From assembly GCA_900554315.1 (NCBI GenBank), contig USGP01000016.1, positions 1 through 27,398 on the forward strand: DNA of 27,398 bases, read 5' to 3'. Numbering within the stretch: position 1 is the stretch's first letter; each line of letters opens with the position of its first letter. Source of the stretch: an uncultured Mycoplasmatota bacterium. GTDB taxonomy: Bacteria > Bacillota_I > Bacilli_A > RF39 > UBA660. The position numbers were made by a program, and so were the translations under genes. Positions 1-7,106 of the stretch are shown here, one piece after another. Under the pieces are notes generated by a model that made no database searches, was not told the origin of the DNA, and was given only the letters and a program-made list of their open reading frames with translations.

Positions 1-80
1 TAAAACGAAAATTAAATTTTAAATGTATATAAATACCTTTCTTTTTATTATATATTTTACTTCCTATAATTGATATTATG

Positions 81-626
81 TTAACTTCTTTCTGAACTAT
101 CTATATTTATAGGGTATTCTGGTGGTATTAATATATTGTTCTTTTCTATTTCTTTTTTTATTCTATCTATTACATAGTTTGTTTCATTGGGATAATTTGT
201 ATAAAATGTTATTAATGGTATATTGGCTTGCATACAAATATTTTTAACTTTTTGATCACGATATTTTCTTTTTTTATCTTCATGAGTTTTATCGTTTAAT
301 TCAACTAATAACATTAACTTAGATAAGTCATTCGTAAAGATTCCATAATCAATATTTCTAAATAATTCAGTATGATAACTTTTATCAGATATTTTCTCAA
401 TTACACTATTTAAACTTACTTGTGGTATTACTTTATATTGTGGTTCTAAATTTTTTAGTTTATTATAAAAACATTTTTCGGTTTCTGTCATTAGGTCTTT
501 TCTTTTATAGTTAGTATTACCACTACTCTTCTCTTCTTCTTTTTGTTTTAAAAAAATATTTGTAAATAGTTTTCCAACTATTCCTATGATTAAAAAGATG
601 ATTGCCCAATATAGTATATTTTCCAT
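81..626 (-). CDS. Membrane-anchored DUF2726 protein
   Basis: A 181-residue protein with one hydrophobic N-terminal segment (about residues 5-25), a charged linker, and a soluble domain from about residue 45. The soluble part contains 'LMTETEKCFYNKL' and a 'VELNDKTHEDKKRKYRDQKV' stretch, which resemble DUF2726. That family is related to restriction-like (PD-(D/E)XK) nucleases and has the pattern E-L-D-x-x-x-H followed by a basic stretch. The E-L-N-D-x-x-x-H sequence fits the expected active-site region. The start has a strong ribosome site (AGGAGGGGAG) upstream. A terminator for the upstream HTH gene lies just before it, so it is probably transcribed separately. The family call comes from motif memory and the substrate is unknown. 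Confidence 0.7.
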   Translation of the reverse strand: MENILYWAIIFLIIGIVGKLFTNIFLKQKEEEKSSGNTNYKRKDLMTETEKCFYNKLKNLEPQYKVIPQVSLNSVIEKISDKSYHTELFRNIDYGIFTNDLSKLMLLVELNDKTHEDKKRKYRDQKVKNICMQANIPLITFYTNYPNETNYVIDRIKKEIEKNNILIPPEYPINIDSSERS

Positions 627-656
627 AATACTCCCCTCCTCTTCTTATTTATTATA

Positions 657-681
657 GTAAAAAAGATTCCAGTTGGAATCT
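657..681 (-). terminator. Rho-independent terminator of the HTH gene
   Basis: On the minus strand AGATTCCA-AC-TGGAATCT is followed by a T run. The hairpin overlaps the TAG stop of the HTH gene. Confidence 0.8.
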
Positions 682-1447
682 ATACTTTTCTTGATTGTAT
701 TTCTGCGATTTTTTCAAATACTTCTTTTGCATTATCTTCATTGATTTCTGTATATCCTAGTTCTGCTAATGCTTGTACTTTTGCAGAGTTTAATTCTTGT
801 GTTCTTGATAGTTTCTCTTCTTTTTTATGTTCGATATCTTGTACAAATCTTTTATGAGTTTCACTTATTTTATTTTTAGAAGCTCCTCCATTATTATATA
901 GAGTCATTGCACTAAACATAATACTTTCAAAGATAAATTGTTTATCACTGTTAAATACAAATTCCATTGGGTCTGTAAATCCAAGTGATTTAGACATATA
1001 AGCTAAAATATATTTTAATTCTTCGGTTGTTTCCATGGATTGTAGAAAGTGATATAAGTATAAGTAAGTGTTATAAGTATCTTTTGTTTTATCTGTTGCT
1101 AGCTTTTCTTTTAATAGATTTATGATGTCTGATAATAATTCTTGTTCCTTTTTATTGAATCCTTTTAAGTCAGCGATGACTTCTTTATTGGATGAATCTT
1201 TTACGCCTTCTTTTAATCTATTTTCAACTTCAATAATATATTCTCCATTTATTTTTAAATCTTTTAATTGATCGATACTTTCTATATTTAATAAACTTAG
1301 TAATTTTGCTGCTTTTTCTTTTGGCCAATCATTTAGGTTGTCGATTGCTAGATAGTTATATAGCATTTGTCTTGATACACCTAAATATTTTGCTAGTCTT
1401 ACTTTGCTAATCCCTAATTCTGTTAATACTACGTTTAATTCTTTCAT
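680..1447 (-). CDS. XRE-like helix-turn-helix regulator
   Basis: A 255-residue protein. Residues about 7-50 form a helix-turn-helix of the XRE/phage-repressor type ('ISKVRLAKYLGVSRQMLYNY'). The rest is a mostly helical, charged domain I do not recognise. No membrane segment or signal peptide is seen, so it is cytoplasmic. The start is supported by AGGAGGG ten bases upstream. It has its own promoter, with a perfect inverted repeat next to the -35 box that could be its own operator (inference). It is followed by a terminator and then the DUF2726 gene. The DNA-binding role is well supported by the motif; the target genes are not known. Confidence 0.75.
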   Translation of the reverse strand: MKELNVVLTELGISKVRLAKYLGVSRQMLYNYLAIDNLNDWPKEKAAKLLSLLNIESIDQLKDLKINGEYIIEVENRLKEGVKDSSNKEVIADLKGFNKKEQELLSDIINLLKEKLATDKTKDTYNTYLYLYHFLQSMETTEELKYILAYMSKSLGFTDPMEFVFNSDKQFIFESIMFSAMTLYNNGGASKNKISETHKRFVQDIEHKKEEKLSRTQELNSAKVQALAELGYTEINEDNAKEVFEKIAEIQSRKV

Positions 1448-1470
1448 CTTTTAATTACCCTCCTAATATA

Positions 1471-1499
1471 ATTATAGACATAATGACAAGAATAATCAA
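1471..1499 (-). promoter_or_regulatory. Sigma-A promoter of the HTH gene
   Basis: On the minus strand there is a -35 TTGATT (1494-1499), a 17-base spacer and a -10 TATAAT (1471-1476), about 24 bases before the ATG. Confidence 0.75.
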
Positions 1500-1515
1500 G
1501 TGTAAATTGACACTT
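1498..1515. promoter_or_regulatory. Palindrome at the HTH gene promoter, candidate operator
   Basis: AAGTGT-N6-ACACTT is a perfect inverted repeat overlapping the upstream edge of the -35 box. Its position suits a repressor or activator site; autoregulation by the HTH protein is an inference. Confidence 0.45.
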
Positions 1516-1540
1516 TTTAGGAAATACAAAAATGTCTATT

Positions 1541-2575
1541 TTACTTTATGATATATGCTCCTCCTAGACATTCTTTTTTATTATTATAGAATACAATAAA
1601 TTGTCCTGGAGTGATTGCTCGTATTGGATTTTTGAATGTTATTGTTAATGTATTATCTTCATTTTCTTTAATATTTTCTACTTCTTCTTCTGTTCCACGA
1701 GAGCGTATTTTTGCATATATCGGGTACTTTGTTAAGTCTTCTTTTTCTGTTAGGTAATTCATGTGAGATGCTGTTAACACTTTTTTCATTAAATCATTAT
1801 TGGAACCTACAATTAGATTGTTGTTTTTCGTATCTAATTCTATTACATATAAAGGTTCTTTGTAAGATATATTTAATCCTTTCCTTTGACCTATTGTGTA
1901 TTGATATAGTCCTTGATGCTTTCCTAGAATTGTTTGGTCTTTTAATATGATATTTCCTGGTAGGAATTTTATTTTATTTTGTAAGAAAGCTTTATAGTCA
2001 TCATTAGGAATAAAGCATATTTCTTGACTATCTTTTTTCATGCTGACAGGTAATTTGTTTTCTTGAGCGATTTGTCTTATTTCATCTTTTGATTTATATT
2101 GATTTAATGGAAATAGAATGTGAGGTAATACTTCTTTTTCAATTTGACATAGAAAATATGATTGGTCTTTTCCATCTACATTACTCATTACTAAATGGTT
2201 GTTTTCTACTTTTGCATAATGTCCTGTTGCGATGTATGTTACTCCTAATTCTCTGGCTTTTTGATAGAATAGTCCAAATTTAAATTTTTTATTACATATA
2301 ACACAAGGATTAGGAGTTTGTCCATTTTGATAAGAAGAAATAAAATGATTGATAATTTGGTCTTTAAACTCTTTTCTAAAATCCCAAACGTAGTGTTTGA
2401 TATCTAATATTTTAGCAATTTCTTTTGCATCTTCTATCGATTTTTTTGTTTCTTCATTATCTAGTAGTTGCATTGTTGCACCTATTACTGTGTATCCTTG
2501 TTGTTTTAGTAATAGAGCAGCAACAGAAGAATCTACGCCTCCACTCATTCCAATGATAACTGTTTTTTCTTTCAT
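1541..2575 (-). CDS. mnmA: tRNA-specific 2-thiouridylase MnmA
   Basis: MnmA activates the wobble uridine (U34) of tRNA-Lys, tRNA-Glu and tRNA-Gln with ATP and transfers sulfur to make 2-thiouridine. The 344-residue protein has the PP-loop 'GMSGGVDSS' at residues 9-17 and the 'TPNPCVICN' motif with the first catalytic cysteine at about 91. The second cysteine is in 'SQEICFI' at about 187, and 'ATGHYA' is near 116-121. Both cysteines of the persulfide mechanism are present and the length is normal for the family. The ribosome site is AAGGTGATT before ATG, with a -10 TATAAT at 2592-2597. No cysteine desulfurase gene is adjacent. Confidence 0.97.
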   Translation of the reverse strand: MKEKTVIIGMSGGVDSSVAALLLKQQGYTVIGATMQLLDNEETKKSIEDAKEIAKILDIKHYVWDFRKEFKDQIINHFISSYQNGQTPNPCVICNKKFKFGLFYQKARELGVTYIATGHYAKVENNHLVMSNVDGKDQSYFLCQIEKEVLPHILFPLNQYKSKDEIRQIAQENKLPVSMKKDSQEICFIPNDDYKAFLQNKIKFLPGNIILKDQTILGKHQGLYQYTIGQRKGLNISYKEPLYVIELDTKNNNLIVGSNNDLMKKVLTASHMNYLTEKEDLTKYPIYAKIRSRGTEEEVENIKENEDNTLTITFKNPIRAITPGQFIVFYNNKKECLGGAYIIK

Positions 2576-2612
2576 ATAATCACCTTGTATTATTATACCT
2601 TAGATTTATAAA

Positions 2613-2641
2613 AGAAAAAAGATAAGTTCTTTATCTTTTTT
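2613..2641 (-). terminator. Rho-independent terminator of spoIIM
   Basis: The 11-base arms AAAAAAGATAA and TTATCTTTTTT flank a short loop. The hairpin is flanked by A and T runs and overlaps the spoIIM stop codon. Confidence 0.75.
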
Positions 2642-3236
2642 ATAAAAATGTTATTATTTTAGGAATTATTATTACTTCTATTATAGCAATCACAATGGAT
2701 GATACTAGGAAGAATAGGCCTAATTTTATATACCGTTTTATGATTATTTTCCAAGAGATGTTTTCTTTTTTTAATATATTTTTATAGATGGCTAAGGAAA
2801 TGGAGATAGCATAATAACTTAGTAGAAAACTTGTGATGAGTTGTAGTATGTTTGGAATTGTGTATATTATTGCTAGTAATAATCCTTTTAGTTTATAAGT
2901 TATTAGAATACTAGATAGTGAAAACCCAGTTAGAAATCCATGAAAAAATATTATTAAAACAATGATTGGAATTCCTATTAGGGATATTCCTAGTAACCAT
3001 AGAAAAACCGTTACTAATACGTTATTAGTTGTCGTTGATACTAATGTAATAGGAATATTTAGTTTATTTCCTTTTATATTGGTAATATAGTTTGTGATGG
3101 TATCTTTTATTAGTGTTGTATCACTTTTACCTAGTAGTGCTGGGAATAATATTCCCATTAATATTGATACTATTGTTATGATTGTTAATATAAATAATAG
3201 TTTGTTTTGTCGAATTTGTTTTATTATTTTTTTCAT
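2640..3236 (-). CDS. spoIIM: Stage II sporulation protein M (SpoIIM)
   Basis: A 198-residue integral membrane protein with about five hydrophobic helices. The central 'FFHGFLTGFSLSS' segment is typical of the SpoIIM/DUF95 family. In spore-formers SpoIIM acts in the mother-cell membrane with SpoIID and SpoIIP, holding the peptidoglycan-degrading complex that drives engulfment of the forespore. The length fits the family (about 200 residues). The ribosome site is AAAGGAG, five bases before ATG. spoIID and spoIIP are not in this window. Non-sporulation SpoIIM-like proteins exist, but spoIVB nearby and the ger genes support a sporulation role. Confidence 0.88.
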   Translation of the reverse strand: MKKIIKQIRQNKLLFILTIITIVSILMGILFPALLGKSDTTLIKDTITNYITNIKGNKLNIPITLVSTTTNNVLVTVFLWLLGISLIGIPIIVLIIFFHGFLTGFSLSSILITYKLKGLLLAIIYTIPNILQLITSFLLSYYAISISLAIYKNILKKENISWKIIIKRYIKLGLFFLVSSIVIAIIEVIIIPKIITFL

Positions 3237-3292
3237 AATATCTCCTTTGTATTAATTTATTATTGGATATCTTTTGTTATGAAAAAAATAAT

Positions 3293-3321
3293 TTTACTTT
3301 TTCCTACATTTATTTTATAAT
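3293..3321 (+). promoter_or_regulatory. Promoter of the 28-residue membrane peptide gene
   Basis: -35 TTTACT (3293-3298), a 17-base spacer and -10 TATAAT (3316-3321) lie 20 bases before the ATG at 3342. Confidence 0.65.
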
Positions 3322-3341
3322 GGATACTGAGGTGTATAAAG

Positions 3342-3428
3342 ATGAATGAAAAAGTTGTTAAAATTGTATGTTTGGTTTTAGTTTTGGTCATGGTTGTAAC
3401 ATTCTTGAGTGTTTTGTTATATATATAA
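3342..3428 (+). CDS. 28-residue single-pass membrane peptide
   Basis: A very short gene: ATG at 3342, TAA at 3426. The peptide starts with a charged end (MNEKVVK), followed by about 20 hydrophobic residues (Val/Leu-rich, 'IVCLVLVLVMVVTFLSVLLY'), so it is almost entirely one membrane helix. It is supported as a gene by a -35/-10 pair, a GAGGTG ribosome site seven bases before the ATG, and a strong hairpin terminator eight bases after the stop. I do not recognise a family. Similar-sized hydrophobic peptides can be membrane-complex subunits, spore peptides or type I toxins; the sequence does not decide. No antisense RNA was identified. Confidence 0.6.
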   Translation: MNEKVVKIVCLVLVLVMVVTFLSVLLYI

Positions 3429-3436
3429 TGGTAAAT

Positions 3437-3465
3437 AAAAAAGACATTTTGATGTCTTTTTTTTT
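3437..3465. terminator. Bidirectional terminator
   Basis: AAAAAAGACAT-loop-ATGTCTTTTTT is an 11-base stem with T runs in both directions. It serves the plus-strand peptide gene (ends 3428) and the minus-strand gene ending at 3464. Confidence 0.85.
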
Positions 3466-3766
3466 ATCGTTCAATATATCCTTCTAATTCTGGCATTATG
3501 TCAGATATGATACCTTCTGGGATGTTATATTTATTTACAATGTCATTGATTCTTTTTGTGTCTTTTGATAAGTATAACATCAATAGTCCAGCGATTCTAT
3601 TAGCTGTATATTGATCTAGTACTTTTCTATCTTCAGGTTTTATATGATATTTTCTTGCTAAATCTAGTATTGGTCCATATCCGTATAAATAATTTGTTAA
3701 TGATTTAGCAATTAGTTCTACTTCTTTATTTTTATCTGTTAATTTTACTTTTGTCCATATTTTCAT
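3464..3766 (-). CDS. Unrecognised small soluble protein, 100 residues
   Basis: I do not recognise this protein. It is soluble, mixed-charge and predicted mostly helical, with no membrane segment. The middle ('GPILDLARKYHIKPEDRKVL') and end ('VNKYNIPEGIISDIMPELEG') each look like short helix-turn-helix-like pieces, but no clear DNA-binding motif stands out. I chose the ATG at 3766, because the ATG at 3775 touches the AGGGG ribosome site, whereas 3766 is nine bases away. It lies downstream of spoIVB on the same strand, 62 bases apart, and has its own possible -10 (TGTTAAAAT at 3793-3801). It ends in the shared terminator. Confidence 0.65.
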   Translation of the reverse strand: MKIWTKVKLTDKNKEVELIAKSLTNYLYGYGPILDLARKYHIKPEDRKVLDQYTANRIAGLLMLYLSKDTKRINDIVNKYNIPEGIISDIMPELEGYIER

Positions 3767-3828
3767 ATCCTTCATCCCCTGTCTGGTTACTTATTTTAAC
3801 ACAAAATGATAGAAAAATAAAGATACTT

Positions 3829-4812
3829 TTACTTATCTCCTTCTTCTAACATTTTTGTAATAAATATTCCATATCCTTTTTTGGTATCATTTACGATTAC
3901 ATAGTTAACAGCACCTATTATTTTATTATTCTGAATAATTGGAGAACCACTCATTCCTTGGACGATTCCACCTGTTTTATTAATTAAATTTTGGTCAGTT
4001 ATTTCAAATAAAATGTTTTTTGTTTTACTGGTTGGGTCTATACCAATAATATTTATTTCATAATCTTTTACTTCATTATCATTAATGACAGTTCTAATGG
4101 TTGCTTTCCCCTTGGTAACTTCATCTATTTTTCCGACTTCTATTTGTTCTTCATTTGTAATTTCTTTTTGATAATTACCATAGATACCGGTGATATCATT
4201 ATTATCTATCTCCCCTACTGTTGTAGTTTTGTCATAGGTTGCATTTTTTTCTCCTGCTCTTCCATCTATACTTTTTTCTATATTGGATACTGAAGCATCA
4301 AAGATTTTTCCGTCTTTAATTTCAAATTTTTGAGCTGTTGTTGTTTCTATGATTTCATGTCCTAAAGCACCAAATCTTTTGGTTGCCGGATCTATATATG
4401 TTAGTGTTCCAATTCCATTGATTTGATCTTTTACATATAAGCCTGTTTTTAGTACTTTTTTGTCATCTTCTACTAATTTAAAACTTATGTTTTTTTCTGT
4501 AGTACCTCTTATTATTGTAAATTCTGTTTCTTGATTATTTTTTTGCTCTAAAGCATTTACCATATCTGAGATACATTGTATTTTTTGATTATTAATTTTA
4601 GTTATTTTATCACCTATTTCAAAGCCAGCGTCTTTGGCAGGATATTTGTTATCTACTTCATAGAAACCAACGATTAAGACTCCTTTTGAATTTACTTCAA
4701 TACCAATTGTTTCGCCAGATGCAATTACATAATTCGAATAAGCTAAAGTATTTATGGGTATGATTGTTAATAGAAGGATTATGATTAGTAGTAATTTGTT
4801 TTTTAATTTCAA
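3829..4812 (-). CDS. spoIVB: SpoIVB S55 peptidase, sporulation signalling protease
   Basis: SpoIVB is made in the forespore, secreted into the space between the two membranes, and triggers pro-sigma-K processing in the mother cell. With the start used here the protein has 327 residues. It has an N-terminal signal/anchor (about 5-24), a PDZ domain (about 40-115) and the S55 peptidase domain (about 125-325). The catalytic triad is visible: His152 in 'GALGH', Asp273, and Ser288 in 'GMSGSP', with the same 15-residue Asp-Ser spacing as the Bacillus enzyme. It is about 100 residues shorter than B. subtilis SpoIVB, mostly at the N-terminus. The GTG at 4821 lies inside the GAGGTG ribosome site, so I chose TTG at 4812, six bases downstream. 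Confidence 0.92.
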   Translation of the reverse strand: MKLKNKLLLIIILLLTIIPINTLAYSNYVIASGETIGIEVNSKGVLIVGFYEVDNKYPAKDAGFEIGDKITKINNQKIQCISDMVNALEQKNNQETEFTIIRGTTEKNISFKLVEDDKKVLKTGLYVKDQINGIGTLTYIDPATKRFGALGHEIIETTTAQKFEIKDGKIFDASVSNIEKSIDGRAGEKNATYDKTTTVGEIDNNDITGIYGNYQKEITNEEQIEVGKIDEVTKGKATIRTVINDNEVKDYEINIIGIDPTSKTKNILFEITDQNLINKTGGIVQGMSGSPIIQNNKIIGAVNYVIVNDTKKGYGIFITKMLEEGDK

Positions 4813-4842
4813 AAAAATCACCTCTTTTCTTTACTACATTTA

Positions 4843-4871
4843 TAGTTTTTATAATTTTTCTTTTTCTATGT
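4843..4871 (-). promoter_or_regulatory. Possible forespore (sigma-G/F-like) promoter of spoIVB
   Basis: On the minus strand ACATA (4867-4871), 17 bases, then AAAACTA (4843-4849). This matches the sigma-G -10 CATWMTA at 5 of 7 positions, and the ACATAGA block recurs at the ger operon. A sigma-A reading (TTTAAC-N16-TATAAA) is also possible. Confidence 0.3.
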
Positions 4872-4912
4872 TAAATAGTTTTTACCATTTACACTAAAAA
4901 TTTACATTTTTT

Positions 4913-4941
4913 TTGATTTTTTAAATGAGTTTTGTTATAGT
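4913..4941 (+). promoter_or_regulatory. Sigma-A promoter of cassette 1
   Basis: -35 TTGATT (4913-4918), a 17-base spacer and -10 TATAGT (4936-4941). This position rules out the ATG at 4925 as start of the following gene. Confidence 0.7.
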
Positions 4942-4960
4942 TATACTAGAGGTGAAGAAT

Positions 4961-5776
4961 ATGAATTCTGGTAATTTTGATGATGATCGTTTAGGAATTC
5001 CGGACTTTATGCAAAATACGTCTACTGGGGGTTATCGTGGTTCTAGAGAATCTGAAAGAAGACATTCTAGGTCTTCTTATCAAGATGCTAGAGGATCAAG
5101 TCATAGAAGTCAAAGGACATATAATAATGGTGAAATTTCAGAGGAAGATTTGCGAAGAGCAAGAGAACAATCTGTTGGTGGAAGACCAGTTCGTGCTCAG
5201 AAAAAGAAAAAAAGTATGCCAGTCGTTATTATTCAGACAATTGCAAAAAATTGGAAAGGCGTTGTTGGCTTAGCGTTAGGTATCTCTCTTACTTTAGGTG
5301 CCCAAGGAATTGGTAATCGTTATCATGAATTTGATATGTTATCACAAAATCCTACTTATTCTGCTGTTGTTGATGTTGTTAACTCTCATAAAAGTCGTAC
5401 CGATAATAATGAATATTGGCAACTTGATGATATTGGAGCTGCTACTGATATCAAAACTATGGTAGATAGTGGTGCTGATCCGTTGATTGTTACAGCTGCT
5501 TTAGGTGCTTCTTTGGATGAATCTTATGCAAAGGATAATTTGGATTATATTACAAATAGAGTTTTTGGTAAGGATGCTGATACCTTGGTTCGTGATATAA
5601 ATCCAGAGCGTTATGCTGATGGTATTCATGATAAAGATTTTATTCAAGATGCCAGAGATTATATTGTACAGCAACAAGAAGCTAGTAATGCTAAAGATGA
5701 AATGGGTCAGATGTTTGAACAGTATGATAGTATGCAATCACAACAAAATTCAGTTACGAAGGGTGTGAATAAATAA
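4961..5776 (+). CDS. Cassette 1 membrane protein, Ser/Arg-rich cytoplasmic tail
   Basis: A 271-residue protein with no family I recognise. Residues 1-85 are disordered and rich in Ser, Arg, Gly and Tyr, ending in a basic patch (QKKKKS). One membrane helix follows at about 98-118. The remainder is an acidic, helical domain, predicted outside the cell by the positive-inside rule. It is a paralogue of the protein at 6103: both share D-x4-R-x-QS before the membrane helix, a Tyr-Trp pair, an 'FGK' motif (202-204 here) and a Gln-rich end. The start is ATG 4961, with GAGGTG upstream; ATG 4925 overlaps the promoter. The stop overlaps the next ATG (TAATG), so the two genes are translationally coupled. 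Confidence 0.8.
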   Translation: MNSGNFDDDRLGIPDFMQNTSTGGYRGSRESERRHSRSSYQDARGSSHRSQRTYNNGEISEEDLRRAREQSVGGRPVRAQKKKKSMPVVIIQTIAKNWKGVVGLALGISLTLGAQGIGNRYHEFDMLSQNPTYSAVVDVVNSHKSRTDNNEYWQLDDIGAATDIKTMVDSGADPLIVTAALGASLDESYAKDNLDYITNRVFGKDADTLVRDINPERYADGIHDKDFIQDARDYIVQQQEASNAKDEMGQMFEQYDSMQSQQNSVTKGVNK

Positions 5777-6003
5777 TGAAAGAAGTCGATGTTTATTCTT
5801 TTGATGGTAAAGATTATTTGTTGATTACTAAAATTAAATCTTATTTATATCTTTCTAATGAAAAAAATCCACGTGATATGATGATTCGTAAAGAAGATCC
5901 TAATGATCCTAATGTTTTATTGCCGTTAGAAGATGATGATGAATTTGAACAAGCTTTGCTTTTATTAACAAGAAAGAAGCTTATGGAAGAAGAGGAAAGT
6001 TAA
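5776..6003 (+). CDS. Cassette 1 DUF1292-like small protein
   Basis: A 75-residue acidic soluble protein. It begins with beta-strand-like 'VDVYSFDGKDYLLI', then 'YLYLSNE' and 'DMMIRKED', then 'LLPLEDDDEFEQAL'. This arrangement resembles DUF1292 (YrzB-like) proteins, whose function is unknown. It is clearly homologous to the protein at 6849: 'YLYLSNE', 'DMMIRKED' and 'LLPL' are identical. It overlaps the membrane protein gene by one base (TAATG), implying coupled expression and probably partnership. A hairpin terminator overlaps its 3' end. Confidence 0.75.
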   Translation: MKEVDVYSFDGKDYLLITKIKSYLYLSNEKNPRDMMIRKEDPNDPNVLLPLEDDDEFEQALLLLTRKKLMEEEES

Positions 6004-6015
6004 TCTTTCCTTTTT
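5993..6015 (+). terminator. Terminator of cassette 1
   Basis: AGGAAAG-TTAAT-CTTTCCT followed by T residues. The stem begins inside the last codons of the small gene. Confidence 0.7.
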
Positions 6016-6053
6016 AGTTGTCGTTTATTTGACAGTGTTGTAACAATATACTT

Positions 6054-6082
6054 TTGACTTTCTATTTTACCTTTTGTATATT
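6054..6082 (+). promoter_or_regulatory. Sigma-A promoter of cassette 2
   Basis: -35 TTGACT (6054-6059), a 17-base spacer and -10 TATATT (6077-6082). Promoter-to-gene spacing and the following TATACTAGAGGTG block match cassette 1 closely. Confidence 0.7.
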
Positions 6083-6102
6083 TATACTAGAGGTGTATGA
6101 AT

Positions 6103-6849
6103 ATGGACAACAATAATTTTTCTAGAGCTGGTATGGAGGGTTTTATAGAACATACTACTCTTTCTTCTAATCCACCTTCTTTTCAACCTGCATCCAAGGA
6201 AAGAAGAGATTCTGAAAAAGTTACAGTGCAAGATTTTGAAACGCTTAGAAAGCAATCACTATTACCTAATATTATTCGTTGTGTAAGGTCCAAAGTGAGT
6301 GTTCCAGCTAAAGTAGTTGCCGGTATGTTGACTATTGCTTTAGCAGCTGGTGGTTATGTTGGTTATCAATTAGAACGTTTTTATCATATAAATGATGATT
6401 ACAATGCTGAAGTTGCACTTGCTGCTACAGATTCTTTAAAGAAGGTCATCGATGATAATAAGTTTACTGATGAAATTGGGGATTCTTATTGGTATGACAG
6501 TGTCAAAATTGGTGAGACTTATCGTGATATGATTCAAGGTGGAGATACGGATTCCTTTAGTGTTGCTTATGCTATTAAAAGTAATTTGAATAAGGATTTT
6601 GAAAAAGATGATGTTTCTGTTATTTATGATGTTACTTTTGGGAAAACTCCTGATGAATATGCTCATTCTTTAGGATTTATTGGATATGAAGATCCTGCTT
6701 TTAACCGTTATTTAGAGAAAAACATTACTGAACAGACTGCCCATTTGCCAGAAGATGAAATGACTCAGATGGTAAATGATTATGCTCAAAGTAATGAACA
6801 AGCAGAATTAAGTAAGGGTGTTGTTAAAGAATTAGGTGGTGAAAAATAA
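6103..6849 (+). CDS. Cassette 2 membrane protein, paralogue of cassette 1
   Basis: A 248-residue protein, unrecognised except as the paralogue of the gene at 4961. Residues 1-68 are a polar tail, shorter and less Arg/Ser-rich than in cassette 1. One membrane helix spans about 70-90 ('VVAGMLTIALAAGGYVGY'). The acidic domain after it is predicted outside the cell. Shared landmarks are D-x4-R-x-QS at about 45-52, Tyr-Trp at 129-130 and 'FGK' at 179-181. The ATG at 6097 sits one base from GAGGTG, so I chose ATG 6103, seven bases away. The stop overlaps the next ATG (TAATG), exactly as in cassette 1. Confidence 0.8.
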   Translation: MDNNNFSRAGMEGFIEHTTLSSNPPSFQPASKERRDSEKVTVQDFETLRKQSLLPNIIRCVRSKVSVPAKVVAGMLTIALAAGGYVGYQLERFYHINDDYNAEVALAATDSLKKVIDDNKFTDEIGDSYWYDSVKIGETYRDMIQGGDTDSFSVAYAIKSNLNKDFEKDDVSVIYDVTFGKTPDEYAHSLGFIGYEDPAFNRYLEKNITEQTAHLPEDEMTQMVNDYAQSNEQAELSKGVVKELGGEK

Positions 6850-7073
6850 TGCAAGAAGTTATGATTTATACTTTTAATGATATGAATTATATTTTGGTAG
6901 ATAGAATTGATAATTATTTATATCTTTCTAATGAAAATAATCCTCATGATATGATGATTCGTAAAGAAGATTTAGAAGATGATACGATTTTATTACCTCT
7001 TGATAATGAAGAGGAATTTGATAAAGCATTGCGTTTGCTTTCTGAAAAAAGAAAATTTCAAACTGAGAATTAA
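6849..7073 (+). CDS. Cassette 2 DUF1292-like small protein
   Basis: A 74-residue acidic protein, paralogue of the one at 5776. It has the same order of blocks ('YLYLSNE', 'DMMIRKED', 'LLPLDNEEEF', 'AL-x-LL'). Differences are concentrated at the first 20 residues and the C-terminal tail. It is coupled by a one-base overlap to the membrane protein gene. A long hairpin terminator begins immediately after its TAA. The function is unknown; retention of both copies with the same partner order suggests each small protein is matched to its own membrane protein (inference). Confidence 0.75.
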   Translation: MQEVMIYTFNDMNYILVDRIDNYLYLSNENNPHDMMIRKEDLEDDTILLPLDNEEEFDKALRLLSEKRKFQTEN

Positions 7074-7106
7074 AAAAAAGAAACAATTATTTATTGTTTC
7101 TTTTTT
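7074..7106. terminator. Bidirectional terminator, 14-base perfect stem
   Basis: AAAAAAGAAACAAT and ATTGTTTCTTTTTT are separated by TATTT. It ends cassette 2 on the plus strand and the mutS operon on the minus strand. Confidence 0.9.

Noticed and set aside
1711..2579. Plus-strand ORFs over mnmA
   Set aside because: They are antisense shadows of mnmA with Leu/Phe/Ile-rich composition and no ribosome sites.
3237..3270. Sigma-E-like promoter (GATATC...AATACAAA) upstream of spoIIM
   Set aside because: Transcription would begin within or after the AAAGGAG ribosome site, and the spacing is short, so it cannot serve the gene as read.
4925..4960. Upstream ATG extending the cassette 1 membrane protein by 12 residues
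   Set aside because: The -10 box at 4936-4941 lies inside this extension, so the transcript starts after the ATG. ATG 4961 has the proper GAGGTG spacing.
6004..6053. TTGACA at 6029-6034 as a second promoter for cassette 2
   Set aside because: No -10 lies at a workable distance; the TATACT downstream is only 12 bases away.
5501..6666. Minus-strand ORFs over the duplicated cassettes
   Set aside because: Ile/Asn/Thr-rich antisense readings of the cassette genes, without start signals.
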